64,000 bases of DNA from SURF-55 sp040755195 (GCA_040755195.1 JBFMBL010000001.1:49815-113814), one strand, 5' to 3'; counted from the first letter of the stretch, positions 35,901 to 43,819 are shown. Numbers and translations are program-made. Notes: a model not told the origin generated them from the sequence alone.

Positions 35901-36777
35901 CCCACTCCTCAACCGTCTTATAAAAGGAAACCACCGGCTGAAAGACGGGCACCCCGAGCTTTTTCAGCAGCTCCACTCCGGAAGCGGCGATACCCTCCCG
36001 GATGAAATCGTCCGTCCGCGCCCGCGCCGCCAAGAAAAAGGCCAGAAGCTTCACCAGCGCCGCGATCCGGGGCTGACCCGCCGCGTCGAAGAAGAACTCC
36101 CGCACCACCTCGCCGGAGCCCTTGGTCCCTAGCCCCTCGTCCTTCAGTGAATAGCAAAACGCCGGGATAACCCCGAGCCCGCGCGCCTCGAGCGCCCGGA
36201 TCACCGCGTCCTCCACCGCCAGGGTACCGTTAACCCACTGGTTCCGGGCGAAAAGCAACCCCACGAACGGCTCCGGCTTCCGGTACCAGGATAGGTAGTC
36301 TCCTACGGTGGTGAATGGCGCCGGGGCGTCGGGGTGGTAAAGTCCCTCCCAGGGAAAAACCAGCGGCTCCGCCACCGGCAGGTTAAGCCCCAGCACCGCC
36401 GCCGCCATGTACCGGAGCATTAGGGCGAAGTTCTCCGTCCCGCCCTGCACGATATACCGGTAGCAGCGCGCCACCACCGCCGCCGGGACGGTCGAAGCTG
36501 CCCAAAGCGCCGGGTCGTGCGCCACGCAGACCACCGGGCTCTTAATTCCTTTCACCGCCGCCTCCAACTCTCCCCAGACCGTCTCCCCCGCCGAGCGGTA
36601 AAAAAAGATCAGGTCTGCCTCTTCAAGCGCAACCAAAGCGGCCGCGAAATCCTCTTTCCCCTCCTGCAGGTAACGGGCCGAATAGACCTTCACCCCTAAA
36701 TCCGGCGCTACTTTTACTGCCGCCTTGCGCAGCGTCGTCGCGTGGCTGTGCCAAACGATAGCGGTAATCCGGTGCAT
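32923..36777 (-). CDS. cobN: Cobaltochelatase CobN-like large subunit
   Basis: The 1284-residue catalytic subunit of a Mg/Co-chelatase-type enzyme that holds the tetrapyrrole. The ATG at 36777 (MHRITAIVWHSH) follows GGAGGGGAAG; an upstream in-frame ATG lacks a site. Family blocks include KRSYATLVDHMQTVLTQGGLYDELAELD, HVGTHGNLEFLPGKG, PTGRNFYSLDPHRVPTKAAWEVG, NDIMWADGEGLGQMLYLLG and HGGMTAAARAASG. With ChlI and the ChlI-ChlD fusion it forms a three-part chelatase. No corrin ring-building genes are near, so whether the product is a corrinoid or another metallo-tetrapyrrole is open. Confidence 0.92.
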   Translation of the reverse strand: MHRITAIVWHSHATTLRKAAVKVAPDLGVKVYSARYLQEGKEDFAAALVALEEADLIFFYRSAGETVWGELEAAVKGIKSPVVCVAHDPALWAASTVPAAVVARCYRYIVQGGTENFALMLRYMAAAVLGLNLPVAEPLVFPWEGLYHPDAPAPFTTVGDYLSWYRKPEPFVGLLFARNQWVNGTLAVEDAVIRALEARGLGVIPAFCYSLKDEGLGTKGSGEVVREFFFDAAGQPRIAALVKLLAFFLAARARTDDFIREGIAASGVELLKKLGVPVFQPVVSFYKTVEEWAADPQGLAQDIAWTVALPEFEGVIEPVFLGAARREEDLEIRTPVPERVERIAGRVAAWVRLRQKPVAERRVAFILHNNPCASVEATVGGGAHLDTLESVARVLQRLRAEGYAVEAPAGGKELIDTVMARKAISEFRWTTAGEIVSKGGALYLMPVAEYRAWFDTLSTKVRERLTGAWGNPPGEAKNGVPAAMVHDGRIIITGVRYGNAAVCVQPKRGCAGARCDGQVCKILHDPDIPPPHQYLATYRWLERDFGADVIVHVGTHGNLEFLPGKGVGLSGDCCPDLAIGTLPHLYIYNADNPPEGTIAKRRSYATLVDHMQTVLTQGGLYDELAELDRYLEEYEQARVADPARAHTLEHLIIEAIEKANLDQQIPVASGHENFALIKEKAHAVLSVIRNTQIQDGQHIFGELPRGERRVDFLNAILRFDAGEAVSLRKAVARLMGLELGELLADQGKVSLRHGKSCGALLEEIDKAGKAFVGLMLKGRPVTHGEAAAVLGENLAAPEHLDELNSLLPRVLDLNERVEASREIEGLFDGFSGRYLPAGPSGLITRGRDDVLPTGRNFYSLDPHRVPTKAAWEVGKRLAEKVLLKHLTEEGRYPENIAIYWMCNDIMWADGEGLGQMLYLLGCRPRWLPNGRVAGIEVMPLKELGRPRVDVTVRVSGITRDNFPNCIDLLDEAVQAVAALEEPPELNFARKHTLAQLGGAADGAAWREATLRIFASKPGTYMAGVNLAVYASAWKDEKDLADVFVYWNGYAYGKGVFGQEAFKQLQANLKTVDVTYNKVVSDEYDLFGCCCYFGTHGGMTAAARAASGREVRTYYGDTREPEHVEVRTLADEVRRVVRTKLLNPKWIEGQKRHGYKGAGDISKRIGRVYGWEAATQEVDDWIFDDITRTFVLNEENRKFFEEHNPWALEEIARRLLEAAERGLWNADPEMIEGLKETYLEIEGWLEEDMGDVKGDFQGGAIDILTAEEVADWGAKMREIRGKLGD

Positions 36778-36804
36778 AACTTCCCCTCCATACCAAATAA
36801 TTTT

Positions 36805-36840
36805 TAAAAAAAAGACCATGGAGTTTAGACCTCCATGGTC
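36805..36840 (-). terminator. Attenuator hairpin in the cobN leader
   Basis: Read on the minus strand: GACCATGGAG, a 7-nt loop, CTCCATGGTC and then eight T, ending about 28 nt before the cobN ATG. A perfect terminator between promoter and gene implies that readthrough is regulated. Confidence 0.85.
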
Positions 36841-37061
36841 CTCTTTCCGCCTTTATATAAATGTCAGATCACAAATTATTTCTTAGGCCATCTTGATACG
36901 GCTTCGTACCGCTGATTGTTGAGAACAGTTCTAATCAGAACTTTACGGCCTTCGTGGCTCAGATATAACTGTTATGGTGCTTAGAAGCAATCTCTTAGAA
37001 AAAGTGGCAGGTTTCACCCTGCTGTGAAAGACAGCATATCAAGAGAATTATGGGTTGTCAA
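36841..37061 (-). promoter_or_regulatory. cobN promoter and structured leader (unassigned riboswitch candidate)
   Basis: On the minus strand, TTGACA (37061-37056), 17 bp and TATGCT (37038-37033) form a good sigma-A promoter. The transcript then carries about 185 nt before the attenuator. Visible pieces are GCAGGGTGAAACCTGC, and two similar segments, GAGCCACGAAGGCCGTAAAG and CAGCGGTACGAAGCCGTATC. I find no B12 box, FMN, NiCo or T-box core. The leader is likely a metal- or tetrapyrrole-responsive element, unassigned. Confidence 0.55.
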
Positions 37062-37162
37062 GAAAATTTCAAGACGAGAACCGGGCAAAAGGCCTTCTTT
37101 ACATGGGTTCCTCCCCAAGGGTATCATATCTGGGAGGAGTGATCTGAAAGGAGACCCGGTCT

Positions 37163-37876
37163 TTGCGTTTTAAATATATTCTTTTTGACCTGGACGGCAC
37201 GCTGCTGCCGATGGACAAGAAAAGGTTCCTGGACGGTTACCTCAACGCCCTTGCCGCACGCATGAGCCCCTACCTGCCGCCCGGGGAGTTCATCGACCAC
37301 CTCCTTGCCTCCACTCGGGCCATGGTGGTGAATTCCGACCCCGGACGCACCAACCGGGAAGTCTTCATTGAAGACTTTTTTGCCCGCACCGGCTTGCCGG
37401 AGGACGAGATCCTGCCCGTGTTCGACCGCTTTTACCGCGAAGATTTCCCGGACCTGGCGCCTCTCACCCGCCCCACAGCCCTTGCGCCTAAAGTTTTGAG
37501 GCGGGTTCTTGAAAGCGGGGCCGATATCGTGATAGCCACCAACCCGGTTTTCCCGCGCGCCGCCGTGGAAGAACGACTGCGCTGGGCCGTTGGGACAGGA
37601 TTTCCTTTCCGGCTGGTAACCACTTACGAAATCATGCATTTCTGCAAACCGAACCCGATGTACTATGAGGAAATCGCGGCTTATCTCGGCGCACCGCCTG
37701 AAAGGTGCCTGATGCTGGGAAACGACGTGGAGGAAGATCTCGTCGCGGCTGAAACCGGGATGAGCACCTACCTTGTCGAGGATCAGGCGATTCACCGCGG
37801 AATCCGCCCGTGCAACCCGGACTACAGGGGCAGTCTGGAAGACTGTTACCGGTTTCTTGCCGGTTTAACAACCTGA
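37163..37876 (+). CDS. HAD-superfamily hydrolase (phosphatase)
   Basis: A 237-residue haloacid-dehalogenase-fold phosphatase: nucleophile motif FDLDGTLLPMD near residue 9, an alpha-helical cap, motif II VIATNP, the conserved Lys in FCKPNPMYYEE and motif IV MLGNDVEEDLVAA. The TTG start at 37163 follows AAAGGAGA. It resembles the Cof/Gph group acting on small phosphates; the substrate cannot be told. It is divergent from cobN and shares the intergenic region with the cobN promoter. Confidence 0.85.
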   Translation: MRFKYILFDLDGTLLPMDKKRFLDGYLNALAARMSPYLPPGEFIDHLLASTRAMVVNSDPGRTNREVFIEDFFARTGLPEDEILPVFDRFYREDFPDLAPLTRPTALAPKVLRRVLESGADIVIATNPVFPRAAVEERLRWAVGTGFPFRLVTTYEIMHFCKPNPMYYEEIAAYLGAPPERCLMLGNDVEEDLVAAETGMSTYLVEDQAIHRGIRPCNPDYRGSLEDCYRFLAGLTT

Positions 37877-37966
37877 ACCACGGATGAACACAGATATACA
37901 CAGATAAAAATTCGAGGCGGGCAACGCAATAACCGCCAAGAACGCCAAGTAAACCCGGCATATTAA

Positions 37967-37996
37967 AACAAAAAACCCCGAAAACCGTTTTCGGGG
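37967..37996 (-). terminator. Rho-independent terminator downstream of dapA
   Basis: On the minus strand CCCCGAAAA-CGG-TTTTCGGGG followed by TTTTTTGTTTT. It closes the dapA-end of the lysine/dipicolinate operon. Confidence 0.8.
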
Positions 37997-38098
37997 AGGG
38001 CTCCATACGGCAAGCCGCAGAATAAAAACTTAACGACCATCGAAAGCTTAGACCTGGGCGTTATCCGGTATTTATTGTCCTAAATTCTGGCGTTCTTG

Positions 38099-38179
38099 TC
38101 CAGCACTCAACATGATTTGCGTCATAGCTAATGATTGCCTACTTCCTGGAATCTTTACAGTGATTAGTTGAGTGCTGGA
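38099..38179. repeat. Inverted-repeat element, AGCACTCAAC family, copy 2
   Basis: Perfect 13-bp ends TCCAGCACTCAAC (38099-38111) and complement (38167-38179) around 55 bp unrelated to the interior of copy 1. Confidence 0.75.
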
Positions 38180-38222
38180 TTGGCGGTTAGATTTATCAAG
38201 GTTTACGCCGCACGTTAACTTC

Positions 38223-39110
38223 CTAAAGCAGACCGCTTTCCCGTAAAAGCTTGGTTAACTTTTCTTTCTCTTCCGCCGTCGCTTCCACCAAGGGCAACCG
38301 CGGCGCGCCGACATTGATCCCTAAAAGGCCCAACGCCGCTTTGACCGGCACCGGGTTGGTGGTGATAAACATCCCTTTAATCAGCGGGAAAAGCTCCCGG
38401 TGTATTTTCGCGGCGAGAGTAACGTTGCCGCCGGCATATGCGTTGATCATTTCCTTAAGCCGATTACCCGCCAGGTGAGCCACGACGCTGACAATCCCTT
38501 TCCCGCCGACAGCCAGAATAGGCAGGGTCAGGGCGTCATCGCCGCTGTAAATCGCAAACTCGTCGGGCAGGATCCTCCGGAGTTCCGTTACCTGGTCAAG
38601 GTTACCGCTTGCTTCCTTGATGGCCTTGATGTTGGGCACGTCGTTCGCCAGACGCGCCACGGTTGCCGGCAGAACGTTTACCGCCGTCCGCCCGGGTATG
38701 TTGTAGACCATTACCGGAAGGCCCGTGCTTTCGGCAACCGCCCGGAAATGACGGTAGAGTCCTTCCTGGGAAGGCTTGTTATAATACGGGGCTACCAGCA
38801 TGACACCATCGGCGCCGGCCTTTTCCGCAGCCTTTGTCAGCGCGATGCTGTCGGCGGTGGCATAACTTCCGGTACCCGCTATAACCGCGGCCTTTCCTCC
38901 GATCTCCTCCACCACGGCACCAAACAGCGCCACCTTTTCATCCTTGCTGAGTGTCGGCGATTCGCCCGTGGTACCGGCTACAACCACGCCGTCCGAACCG
39001 TTTTCCACAAGGTAACGCGCCAGCTTCTTGGCCTGGTCGAAATTTACAGCCCCATCCCGGTCGAAAGGCGTCACCATTGCGGTGAGCACCCGTCCGAAAT
39101 CCGTCATCAT
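38223..39110 (-). CDS. dapA: 4-hydroxy-tetrahydrodipicolinate synthase
   Basis: Condenses pyruvate with aspartate semialdehyde, the first committed step to dipicolinate and lysine. The 295-residue barrel has GTTGESPTLSKDE near residue 44, the catalytic Tyr in VAPYYNKPSQEGLY, VYNIPGRTAVN, the Schiff-base Lys in IKAIKEASGN near 163 and IYSGDDALTLP. It is the last gene of a minus-strand group with asd, dpaB, dpaA and dapB. Confidence 0.96.
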   Translation of the reverse strand: MMTDFGRVLTAMVTPFDRDGAVNFDQAKKLARYLVENGSDGVVVAGTTGESPTLSKDEKVALFGAVVEEIGGKAAVIAGTGSYATADSIALTKAAEKAGADGVMLVAPYYNKPSQEGLYRHFRAVAESTGLPVMVYNIPGRTAVNVLPATVARLANDVPNIKAIKEASGNLDQVTELRRILPDEFAIYSGDDALTLPILAVGGKGIVSVVAHLAGNRLKEMINAYAGGNVTLAAKIHRELFPLIKGMFITTNPVPVKAALGLLGINVGAPRLPLVEATAEEKEKLTKLLRESGLL

Positions 39111-39136
39111 TTATATCACTTCCTTACAAATTTCAA

Positions 39137-40147
39137 TTATACGCACCCGTAAGCGATTGCCAGCTCGGCTATCTGCACCGCGTTGGTCGCCGCGCCTTTG
39201 CGAAGCTGGTCCGCCACAACCCATAGATTCAGACCCTTGTCCAACGAGTTGTCATTCCGAACACGCCCGACAAAGACCTCGTCCTTATTACAGGCCAGGG
39301 AAGGCATCGGGTACCGTTTTTCGGCCGGTTCGTCAACCACCACAACGCCCGGCGCCCGGGACAGTATCTCCCGGGTCGCATCTGCGGTCAGCTTTTCCCT
39401 GGTTTCCACATTAACCGATTCCGAGTGGCACCGGAAAACGGGTACCCGCACCGTTGTAGCCGTGATCGCCATATTGTCGTCGTGGAAGATTTTCTGGGTC
39501 TCCTTGACCATCTTCCATTCTTCCTTGGTGTAATCCATATCCATGAATACGTCGATGTGCGGAATCAGGTTGAACGCAATCTGGTGCGCAAAGACGTTCG
39601 GTTCGAATTCTTCGCCGTTAAGAACCGCTCTGGTTTGGGAGCCGAGTTCATTGATTGCGGCCGTACCCGCGCCGGAAACCGCCTGATAGGTTGAAACCAC
39701 GACCCGTTTTATACCCGCCGCGTCGTAAATCGGCTTGAGCGGCACCACCATGATGATGGTAGAACAATTCGGGTTGGCGATAATGCCCTTGTGCCGTTTC
39801 ACGTCTTCCGGGTTTACCTCCGGCACCACAAGCGGGACCTCGGCCTCCATCCGGAAAGCGCTCGAATTATCTACCACCAGCGCCCCCCGGTCCCGCGCCG
39901 CGAGGGCGAACTCCTTGCTTGCCGCGCCTCCGGCGAAAAGCGCTATCTCTACCCCTTCAAAAGCTTCCGGACGTGTCTCATCGACAATGTAAGCCCGGCC
40001 ACGAAAATGAACCTCTTTACCCCGGGACCGCGCGGTGGCCAGGGGGTGAAGTTTCCCTACCGGAAAATTCCTTTCCTCGAGTACCTTCAATATTTCCTGG
40101 CCGACCGCTCCGGTCGCCCCCACCACTGCTACGCTGAATTGTCGCAA
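39137..40147 (-). CDS. asd: Aspartate-semialdehyde dehydrogenase
   Basis: Reduces aspartyl phosphate to aspartate semialdehyde, the substrate of DapA. The 336-residue protein has VGATGAVGQEILKVLEER, the catalytic Cys in NPNCSTIIMVVPL near residue 128 and a conserved His in VPVFRCHSESVNVE. TTG start at 40147 after GGAGGCC. It lies 26 nt upstream of dapA. Confidence 0.96.
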   Translation of the reverse strand: MRQFSVAVVGATGAVGQEILKVLEERNFPVGKLHPLATARSRGKEVHFRGRAYIVDETRPEAFEGVEIALFAGGAASKEFALAARDRGALVVDNSSAFRMEAEVPLVVPEVNPEDVKRHKGIIANPNCSTIIMVVPLKPIYDAAGIKRVVVSTYQAVSGAGTAAINELGSQTRAVLNGEEFEPNVFAHQIAFNLIPHIDVFMDMDYTKEEWKMVKETQKIFHDDNMAITATTVRVPVFRCHSESVNVETREKLTADATREILSRAPGVVVVDEPAEKRYPMPSLACNKDEVFVGRVRNDNSLDKGLNLWVVADQLRKGAATNAVQIAELAIAYGCV

Positions 40148-40161
40148 GGAAGGCCTCCTCT

Positions 40162-40290
40162 CTATTTGCCGACTTGAGGGATCTCAAACACCAGGGCGCC
40201 GTCCAGTGCTAACGTACAACTACCCGTAGTGCACGTCGCACTGTACGGCGCTGCCATGTCACGTGGATCCTGACTTGTAACAGGTTTCAT
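40162..40290 (-). CDS. Small hypothetical protein, 42 aa
   Basis: A short frame between dpaB and asd with a ribosome site (GGAAGG, 4 nt before ATG 40290) on the operon strand. The protein begins MKPVTSQDPRDMAAPYSATC and has a CTTGSC pair of Cys in its middle. It ends 14 nt before the asd start. I recognise no family; it might be a translated spacer, but position and spacing suit a real small gene. Confidence 0.4.
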   Translation of the reverse strand: MKPVTSQDPRDMAAPYSATCTTGSCTLALDGALVFEIPQVGK

Positions 40291-40333
40291 AAATCCTTCC
40301 CATGCCTGACCGCGTACATTCCCTGCAAGAACG

Positions 40334-40921
40334 CTAAGCGTAATTAACGAGTACAGGCTGAATCTGCTTTCCTTCGATGGCGAAAAGGATGGTATCCAAC
40401 AACCGGTCCATTTTCGCCACCAGCGAATTGGGTTTGGCCGCCGGGTTATCCTGGCCGAACGGCACCATATAGATGTTTTTTGAATTAAGCAGGACCCCGA
40501 GGTTCCTGGCGTTGAGACCCAGGCCGTCGTTTGTGGAAATTGCCATAACAACCGGCCTCTGGTTCCGGAGTTGCGCCTTTATGGACATCAGTACCGGCCC
40601 GTCCGTAATGGCGTTCGCCAGCTTAGCCAGGGTGTTTCCGGTACAGGGCGCCACAACTAAAACATCCAACATCCGGTTCGGGCCGATCGGCTCAGCGCCG
40701 ATAATCGTCTCTATCACTCCATGTCCTGTAAGTTCTTTCAATAAACCCTTCCAGTAAGCTGCCGTACCGAAACGTGTATCCGTCGTCGCAACTTCTCTGG
40801 TTATGATCGGGATTACCTCGGCTCCTTCCTGGATGATCCTTTTTATCTGTTCCGTTACCTCATTTAACGTACAAAAAGAACCCGTTAAGGCAAAACCCAC
40901 CTTTAAACCCTTGAGCCGCAC
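40334..40921 (-). CDS. dpaB: Dipicolinate synthase subunit B
   Basis: The flavoprotein-like subunit (SpoVFB) that with DpaA makes dipicolinic acid in the mother cell for spore heat resistance. From the GTG at 40921 it has 195 residues, the normal length, starting with a GLKVGFALTGSFCTL flavoprotein fold and containing LVVAPCTGNTLAKLANAITDGP. The longer frame to 41026 overlaps dpaA and is rejected. Confidence 0.92.
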   Translation of the reverse strand: MRLKGLKVGFALTGSFCTLNEVTEQIKRIIQEGAEVIPIITREVATTDTRFGTAAYWKGLLKELTGHGVIETIIGAEPIGPNRMLDVLVVAPCTGNTLAKLANAITDGPVLMSIKAQLRNQRPVVMAISTNDGLGLNARNLGVLLNSKNIYMVPFGQDNPAAKPNSLVAKMDRLLDTILFAIEGKQIQPVLVNYA

Positions 40922-40934
40922 TGTCAGCACCCCC

Positions 40935-41831
40935 CTAAGGCAGAACCGCGAGGTTAAGTCCTTTTTCCTGAACAAGGAGGTCCGCGACCACTCGGCCCAG
41001 AATCCGTCCGGCCGTTTGCGGCGCAACCTTACCAGGAAGCGAAGGCGCCAGTATTGCCTTTCTTTTCATGCGCCGGGCTGCTTCAAAATCTGTCCCACCG
41101 GGTTGTGTAGCGAGATCTATGATCAGAACGTCGGTTCGCGTACACTTCAACACCCTTGCCGTTAAAACAACCGCGGGCACGGTGTTGAACACTACATCCG
41201 CTTCACTGACAGCAACCGGCAGTTCACCGAAGTCAATTGTCCGGCAACCCATCTCCAACGCTCTCGCCCGCTTCGCCGCATCTTTGGCGACCACCGTCAC
41301 TTTCGCGCCGAGACCGCTTAACACCCTCACCAGGGTTTGCCCGACACGCCCGAATCCGAGAACAAAAGCCGCTGAGCCGTGAATGGTTATCGGCATATTC
41401 TCCATAGCCATCTGAATTGCGCCCTCGGCGGAGGGTATTGAATTCAGAATGGCGAAGTCATCTCTTTTTACTACCTCTACCAGCTTCAGCCTCAGCTTGT
41501 TGGTGATCCCGGAAAGGATCTCCCTGGCAAAACCGGTGAAAACAGGCGTCCCCATCGGCAGCGAAGCCAGGTCTTCTTCCTTCAGGAGGAGGGACCTCCC
41601 CGGCGCATAGATATTCCCGTCGTCTGTTATGCCCGGAAGAGGAAATACCACGGCATCTGCTCCCGTAACTCCCGCCTCGACTTCGTCCACCAGTTGGATG
41701 CCGGGTTTTGTCTCCGCCTCGTGTCCTACCAGCCTGACCTGCGCGCCCTGATTCGAAAGCTCTTCGGCCACATAAACCGCCCGGCAGTCCCCGCCGATTA
41801 CGGCAATGCTGATCCCCGTCAGTAATTTCAA
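40935..41831 (-). CDS. dpaA: Dipicolinate synthase subunit A
   Basis: NAD(P)-binding subunit (SpoVFA) of dipicolinate synthase. From the TTG at 41831 it has 298 residues, close to the Bacillus protein. It has an N-terminal Rossmann strand IAVIGGDCRAVYVAEEL and a second nucleotide-binding motif VLGFGRVGQTLVRVL near residue 158, and ends in ATQPGGTDFEAA and APSLPGKVAPQTAGRI. It is strong evidence for a spore former. Confidence 0.92.
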   Translation of the reverse strand: MKLLTGISIAVIGGDCRAVYVAEELSNQGAQVRLVGHEAETKPGIQLVDEVEAGVTGADAVVFPLPGITDDGNIYAPGRSLLLKEEDLASLPMGTPVFTGFAREILSGITNKLRLKLVEVVKRDDFAILNSIPSAEGAIQMAMENMPITIHGSAAFVLGFGRVGQTLVRVLSGLGAKVTVVAKDAAKRARALEMGCRTIDFGELPVAVSEADVVFNTVPAVVLTARVLKCTRTDVLIIDLATQPGGTDFEAARRMKRKAILAPSLPGKVAPQTAGRILGRVVADLLVQEKGLNLAVLP

Positions 41832-41852
41832 CTTATATCGCCCCCCACGGCT

Positions 41853-41890
41853 GATAACCAATATATGAACCGTGGGAGAGGGAGGTGCTT
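41853..41890 (-). promoter_or_regulatory. Possible sigma-K promoter for dpaAB
   Basis: On the minus strand, AC, 17 bp and CATATATT (41867-41860) fit the sigma-K pattern AC-N16/17-CATAnnnT, 28 nt before the dpaA TTG. Sigma-K drives the dipicolinate genes in Bacillus. The match is short and therefore tentative. Confidence 0.4.
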
Positions 41891-42064
41891 TAGCTGAACA
41901 GGCTCACCGAAAAAAGTTTAGCCTGATTTGACCTAGAAAAGCGAAAACAAGCGAATTTTGGATTAGAACCCCCATTTTGTCTGGCAATAATTACCGGCCA
42001 GCTTTGTAAACTTTTCATCAAGTTGACCCTTGTGGCTACGCCGCTCAGCTATAAAAGTAATGCG

Positions 42065-42862
42065 CTAGGCAAAAATAAGCTTGTCCAGGCCGTAAATAAT
42101 CTCGTCAAGTTCGGTTACCTTCTTAATTCCCATAATCACCCCCGGCATGAATGACTCGCGGGAAATGGAATCGTGCCGTATACTGAGCGTTTGTCCCAGG
42201 CCGCCGAAGATGACCTCCTGGTGAGCAACCAGGCCCGGCAGGCGGACACTGTGAACCCGGGTCCCGCCCAGCATTCCCCCTCTGGCTCCATCAAGCTTCA
42301 CCATTTGAGTCCGGTCTTCATACTCCGCCTCAGGCCTGTTGGCGGCGATAATCTCCGCGGTCTTCAGGGCGGTACCGGATGGAGCATCAAGTTTCTGGTT
42401 GTGATGCAGTTCAATGACCTCGGCCACCGGGAGGTAACGGGCGGCAATACCCGCGAAATGCATCATCAATACCGCACCTATGGCGAAGTTTGGGGCGATC
42501 AACCCTCCTATGGCTTTTTCCCGGCTTAAACGCTTTAATTCCTGCAACTCTTCCTCGGGAATTCCTGTCGTACCTACTACAGGACGCACCCTGCAGGCAA
42601 TAGCGGTCCGTACGTTTTGCGCCGCAGCCTTGGCGTTGGTAAAGTCAACCACAACATTGGCGTTGGTCTCCCGGAAAACGCTTTCAATGTCTGAACTCAA
42701 CGTCACCCCGAGTGCGCCGACTCCTGCAAGCATACCGGCATCCTGACCGTTTTGACTTACGTCGACTGCACCCACCACCGTCATACCGGGGGTATTACTC
42801 ACCGCCCGGACAACCTCACGGCCCATCCTGCCGGCCGCTCCGGCAACCACTACATTTATCAA
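42065..42862 (-). CDS. dapB: 4-hydroxy-tetrahydrodipicolinate reductase
   Basis: Reduces the DapA product toward lysine. From the TTG at 42862, placed by GGAGGTG upstream, it has 265 residues: INVVVAGAAGRMGREVV at the N-terminus, VVGTTGIPEEEL, and the catalytic block ELHHNQKLDAPSGTA near residue 155. The longer open frame to 43168 adds about 100 unrelated residues and is rejected. A gap of 230 bp separates it from dpaA. Confidence 0.94.
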   Translation of the reverse strand: MINVVVAGAAGRMGREVVRAVSNTPGMTVVGAVDVSQNGQDAGMLAGVGALGVTLSSDIESVFRETNANVVVDFTNAKAAAQNVRTAIACRVRPVVGTTGIPEEELQELKRLSREKAIGGLIAPNFAIGAVLMMHFAGIAARYLPVAEVIELHHNQKLDAPSGTALKTAEIIAANRPEAEYEDRTQMVKLDGARGGMLGGTRVHSVRLPGLVAHQEVIFGGLGQTLSIRHDSISRESFMPGVIMGIKKVTELDEIIYGLDKLIFA

Positions 42863-43101
42863 CCCCTCACCTCCTTCATTTTTCCTATTGTCGTACATCG
42901 GATAGATAAAGTCAAGCCGTCCGAAGAGGCCGTTGCAAAACGGCGCAACTCGGCCGTCTTCGGCGGTCTCCGTCAATGATGTGCCGGAATTACCGCCGGG
43001 AACCGGAGGCGACGCATAAATACCCTGCCCGCAGGTGAAAATACCTTTAGCATTTCTCCGAATCAATCCACCATTCTTAAATCTTTGGAGGAGTAAGTAA
43101 A

Positions 43102-43476
43102 GTGGAAATAAGACCGACATTTGTAAATCCTCAGATGGGGGTAAACATGTCGACAGGAGTTCCGGCATGGAGTTTTCCCGCCAATGTAACCCCGCGGGTC
43201 GACATAATCGATACCGGAAATGAAATTATGTACCTCATGGATATGGCGGGTGTTGATCCCGATAAACTTGTTCTCGAAATATCGCGGACCGAAGTGGCTG
43301 TAAACGGCCCTTTAAGTGAAAAAATTCCACGGGGTGCGATCGTATACGCCGAACGCCCGCGCGGTTCTTACACCCGCATACTTGCCTTACCGCGCGAAGT
43401 GGATTCAGACCAGGCGAGCGCGGATATCAACAACGGCGTGCTCATGGTTCGGTTTCCCAAGAGAATAAACCAGTAA
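43102..43476 (+). CDS. Hsp20/alpha-crystallin-type protein, 124 aa
   Basis: A short small-heat-shock-type protein. Its core is one alpha-crystallin-like beta sandwich (PRVDIIDTGNEIMYLMDMAG, then LVLEISRTEVAVNGP, RGSYTRILALPREVDSDQASA, INNGVLMVRFPK). The N-terminal 35 residues are short and rich in Pro/Asn; the C-terminal IxI tail is missing. GTG start after GGAGGAG. Spore-coat members of this fold exist, and the neighbouring dpa genes make that a possibility. Confidence 0.82.
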   Translation: MEIRPTFVNPQMGVNMSTGVPAWSFPANVTPRVDIIDTGNEIMYLMDMAGVDPDKLVLEISRTEVAVNGPLSEKIPRGAIVYAERPRGSYTRILALPREVDSDQASADINNGVLMVRFPKRINQ

Positions 43477-43547
43477 GCGGCTTTTCAACCGCCAAGACGC
43501 CAAGATTTAGATAGGGTCAGAAATGCACTTAGCCTCAAAGAAAAAAT

Positions 43548-43572
43548 GGCGCCTGCAAGCGCCTTTTCTTTT
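43548..43572. terminator. Bidirectional terminator
   Basis: GGCGC-CTGCAA-GCGCC with six A on the left and TTTTCTTTT on the right. It serves both the Hsp20 gene from the left and the small gene at 43610-43786 from the right. Confidence 0.8.
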
Positions 43573-43609
43573 ATTTCAGCATTTCTTTTCTTTTGCCCGG
43601 CGCGGCGGC

Positions 43610-43786
43610 TTAACGGTCAACCTCACGAATCACTATTCCTGTTTGCCGCACGTAGGGATACTGGTATTCGGCCGACGGGTAGCCGCTGCTGTCCGTCAAC
43701 AGGTAGTAGCGGTTTGAAAGCGGGTATTTGAATAAGACTCGCGGGATCTTTTCCGGCTGACACTCATTTTCCTTTTCTCCGGCCAT
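43610..43786 (-). CDS. Small hypothetical protein, 58 aa
   Basis: ATG at 43786 behind AAGGGGG. The protein starts MAGEKENECQPEKIPRVLFK and continues with a Tyr-rich part (NRYYLLTDSSGYPSAEYQYP) ending IVIREVDR. No membrane segment and no family recognised. It starts about 30 nt after the stop of the SDH protease gene on the same strand and is followed by a terminator, so it is probably the last gene of that unit. Confidence 0.55.
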   Translation of the reverse strand: MAGEKENECQPEKIPRVLFKYPLSNRYYLLTDSSGYPSAEYQYPYVRQTGIVIREVDR

Positions 43787-43819
43787 TTTACTGCCCCCTT
43801 TTTTATAGAATTCTTCATT

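Larger units (their letters stand above)
37877..38222. other. Intergenic region with repeats and the dapA-side terminator
   Basis: No gene. Starts with ACCACGGATGAACACAGAT, a known style of dispersed intergenic phrase, then a single CCGCCAAGAACGCCAAG end (37932-37949), the terminator at 37967-37996 and the AGCACTCAAC element at 38099-38179. Confidence 0.55.

Noticed and set aside
36990..37030. FMN riboswitch core in the cobN leader (GCAGGGTGAAACC resembles GCAGGGTGAAATTCC)
   Set aside because: The rest of the RFN element, including the ACCGGCGGT block, is missing and the downstream genes are not for riboflavin.
42863..43168. N-terminal extension of dapB by about 100 residues
   Set aside because: The extension has no family similarity, and a TTG with a strong ribosome site sits exactly at the conserved N-terminus.
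43523..43717. Plus-strand frame after the Hsp20 gene
   Set aside because: It runs through the terminator hairpin and is antisense to the better-supported 58-residue gene.
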